From assembly GCF_041435115.1 (NCBI RefSeq), contig NZ_CP108046.1, forward strand, positions 7,130,001 through 7,194,000: a stretch of DNA of 64,000 nucleotides, read 5' to 3'. Made by a program: the position numbers and the translations under genes. Position 1 is the stretch's first letter. Every line of letters starts with the position of its first letter. Below, piece after piece: positions 62,215 through 64,000 of this stretch. This stretch comes from Streptomyces sp. NBC_00289 (lineage in GTDB: Bacteria > Actinomycetota > Actinomycetes > Streptomycetales > Streptomycetaceae). Below the pieces are notes generated by a model. It was not told where the DNA came from and did not search any database. It saw nothing but the letters and a program-made list of their open reading frames with translations.

Positions 62215-63618
62215 ATGCCCGAGCCTGGGGCGCCGACACCGGACACCCGGCAGGCGGCGGACGCGGCGGACGCGGCGGCGCGGGGACCGGCCGCCGTGCC
62301 GGACCCGCGGCGACCGGAGGCGGCGGAGCAACGGCCGTCGGTCGAGTTCGACCAGCGGCCTTCCGTCGTGTCCGACCAGCGGCCGGACGCCCGTACGGCC
62401 GGGCGTACCGGTCTGCTCGTGATGCTGATCCTGGGCGGCCTCACCGCCACGCCTCCGCTCGCGATGGACATGTACCTGCCCTCGCTGCCGGAGGTGACCG
62501 ACGCCCTGCACGCCCCCGCCGCGACGGTCCAGCTCACGCTCACCGCGTGCCTGGCCGGTATGGCGCTGGGGCAGCTCGTGGTCGGCCCGATGAGCGACCG
62601 GTGGGGCCGCAGGCGCCCGCTGCTCGCCGGCCTCGCCGTGTACGTCGTCGCCACCGTGCTGTGCGCCTTCGCGCCCACCGTCGAGTTCCTGGTCGCCTTC
62701 CGGCTCGCGCAGGGCCTCGCGGGCGCCGCCGGCATCGTGATAGCGCGAGCCGTCGTCCGTGACCTGTACGACGGCGTGGCCATGGCCCGGTTCTTCTCCA
62801 GCCTCATGCTGATCTCCGGAGTCGCCCCGATCGTCGCACCGCTCATCGGCGGCCAGATCCTGCGCGTCACGGACTGGCGGGGGGTGTTCGTCGTGCTCAC
62901 GGTCGTCGGCGTGCTGCTCGCCGGGGTCGTCTGGGCGAAGCTTCCCGAGACACTCGAACCCGCCGAACGCCACGCCGGCGGTGTCGGCGAGGCCCTGGGT
63001 TCCATGCGCCGCCTGCTCTCCGACCTCCCCTTCACCGGCTACATGCTCGCCGGCGGCTTCGCCTTCGCCGCCCTCTTCGCCTACATCGCGGCCTCGCCGT
63101 TCGTGATCCAGGAGATCTACGGCGCGTCCCCGCAGACGTTCAGCCTGCTGTTCGGTCTCAACTCGGTGGGCCTGGTCGTCGTCGGCCAGATCAACGGCAA
63201 GGTCCTGGTCGGACGGGTCAGCCTGGACCGGGTGCTGGGCGCGGGCCTCCTGGTGGTCATCGCCGCCGCGACCGTCCTGCTGCTGATGTCGGCCGGCGCC
63301 TTCGGCGAGGTCGGCCTCGCCCCCGTCGCCGCGGCCCTGTTCGTGCTGATGTCCGCGATGGGCGTCACCCTCCCCAACAGCCAGACGCTCGCCCTGATGC
63401 GCACCAGGCACTCGGCCGGCTCCGCGTCCGCCCTCCTCGGAACGACCTCCTTCCTCATCGGCGCCATCGCCTCCCCGCTGGTCGGGATCGCCGGGGACCA
63501 CACCGCCGTCCCGATGGCCGTCGTCCAACTTGCCGCCGCACTGGTGGCACTGATCTGTTTCGTGGGAATGTGCCGTCCCTGGAACAAGCGTGCGAGTGTG
63601 GAGGGAGTCGAGAGCTGA
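62215..63618 (+). CDS. Bcr/CflA-type MFS drug efflux transporter
   Basis: ATG 62215 with GAGGGAGG about 6 nt upstream (GTG 62185 is a weaker alternative); 467 aa. An Ala/Pro-rich N-terminal tail of about 60 residues precedes twelve helices. Family motifs: PPLAMDMYLPSLP in TM1 and GPMSDRWGRRRPLLAG in loop 2-3, which are diagnostic of the DHA1 Bcr/CflA group. A proton-driven exporter of small antibiotics is likely. The stop overlaps the start of the next gene (CTGA). Confidence 0.93.
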   Translation: MPEPGAPTPDTRQAADAADAAARGPAAVPDPRRPEAAEQRPSVEFDQRPSVVSDQRPDARTAGRTGLLVMLILGGLTATPPLAMDMYLPSLPEVTDALHAPAATVQLTLTACLAGMALGQLVVGPMSDRWGRRRPLLAGLAVYVVATVLCAFAPTVEFLVAFRLAQGLAGAAGIVIARAVVRDLYDGVAMARFFSSLMLISGVAPIVAPLIGGQILRVTDWRGVFVVLTVVGVLLAGVVWAKLPETLEPAERHAGGVGEALGSMRRLLSDLPFTGYMLAGGFAFAALFAYIAASPFVIQEIYGASPQTFSLLFGLNSVGLVVVGQINGKVLVGRVSLDRVLGAGLLVVIAAATVLLLMSAGAFGEVGLAPVAAALFVLMSAMGVTLPNSQTLALMRTRHSAGSASALLGTTSFLIGAIASPLVGIAGDHTAVPMAVVQLAAALVALICFVGMCRPWNKRASVEGVES

Positions 63619-64000
63619 GCGCACCGCGACTGCGCAACGACACACCGGAGCGGGCCGGACTCGACTCCGGGGAACTCGCCCGTCTCGTCACCGGCGTCCG
63701 CGCCCTCACCGCCGGCCAGCGGCCCTGGGCGTCCGGCGCCGTCGTCGTCGCCGGGCGCGGTCCCGTGATCGCCGTCGAGGAGGCGGTGGGCTGGGCCGTG
63801 CGCTACACCGCCTACGACCCGCGGACGGACGCGGGCGTGCAACTGCCGCCCGCCGCACGGGTCCGTACGACCGTCACCACGCCCTTCGACCTGGCCTCCC
63901 TCACCAAGCTGTTCACGGCCGTCGCCGCGGTCCAGCAGATCGAGCGGGGCACACTCGGCATCGACGCGCGGGTGGGCGCCTACCTGCCGGAGTTCCGCGC
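63615..64000 (+). CDS. Serine hydrolase (class C beta-lactamase fold), 5' part
   Basis: The frame opens at CTG 63615, overlapping the transporter stop, with GGAGGGAG about 7 nt upstream, and runs off the window after 128 codons (MSAPRLRNDTPERAGLDSGEL). S-x-x-K is present in TTPFDLASLTKLFTAVAAVQQ, and the following GTLGIDARVGAYLPEF is typical of beta-lactamase/esterase EstB-like proteins. Substrate unknown. It is coupled to the efflux gene. Confidence 0.88.
   Translation, partial: MSAPRLRNDTPERAGLDSGELARLVTGVRALTAGQRPWASGAVVVAGRGPVIAVEEAVGWAVRYTAYDPRTDAGVQLPPAARVRTTVTTPFDLASLTKLFTAVAAVQQIERGTLGIDARVGAYLPEFR

Overview
The window is high-GC actinobacterial DNA. Codon use, GTG/TTG/CTG starts, the gene families and the Nif3 / zinc-ribbon / RNase H-phosphatase / KDPG aldolase neighbourhood all point to a Streptomyces chromosome. 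No database search was possible. Family names are read from motifs and from memory of the families.

Layout. (1) 1-9.2 kb is core: a collagen-tailed hypothetical protein, the Nif3 / zinc-ribbon / RNase H-phosphatase operon, eda with a triplicated 3' end, yaaA, a Uma2-like protein that seems to lack its active-site segment, an AraC regulator and an EamA exporter. These lead into the RNase P RNA gene (rnpB, about 9192-9601). (2) 9602-43427 is a 33.8-kb genomic island. The last 27 bases of rnpB (9575-9601) are repeated exactly at 43401-43427, the signature of site-specific integration at the 3' end of an RNA gene. (3) 43.4-64 kb is core-like again: a PASTA protein, a DUF4242 protein with a large LuxR/AAA regulator, a NUDIX plus giant TPR/kinase-like gene pair, MazG, DoxX, aldo/keto reductase, a MacB-type ABC exporter, a DD-carboxypeptidase, SDR, PhoD phosphatase, a Gfo/Idh/MocA oxidoreductase, a Bcr/CflA-type efflux pump and the start of a serine hydrolase.

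The island, left to right: a scarred border (DnaA-box-like sites and a 3' remnant of a second jetD-like gene); a DUF2075 nuclease/helicase-like gene; decayed GNAT debris; a 2H phosphoesterase with an XRE/TPR regulator; a likely co-transcribed run of about twelve genes for an FxLD-family lanthipeptide; an iteron-like TGCGCA array beside a replication-relaxation gene; and a complete four-gene Wadjet-like (JetABCD) anti-plasmid operon ending 52 bp before attR.

The FxLD run contains an HATPase, an unknown protein, an APC permease, a glutamine-synthetase-like ligase, an FxLD O-methyltransferase, a 60-aa precursor, LanB, LanC, an endonuclease/exonuclease/phosphatase-fold protein, a second SpaB_C-type protein, a helical protein and an ABC exporter. 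LanB, LanC and SpaB_C would dehydrate Ser/Thr and form thioether rings in the Cys-rich core. The methyltransferase would act on an Asp carboxylate, and the ABC protein would export the product. An IS701-family element with a CTAG target duplication splits the helical-protein gene. Removing the IS and one CTAG restores the frame exactly.

Most unusual points: rnpB as an integration site with no recombinase visible; a Wadjet operon at one border and a jetD remnant at the other; the iteron-like array with a 41-bp inverted repeat; a GS-like ligase and an EEP-fold enzyme inside a lanthipeptide run; and a membrane-anchored, SMODS-associated-type NUDIX paired with a 1,187-aa TPR/kinase-like protein that I cannot assign to any described system.
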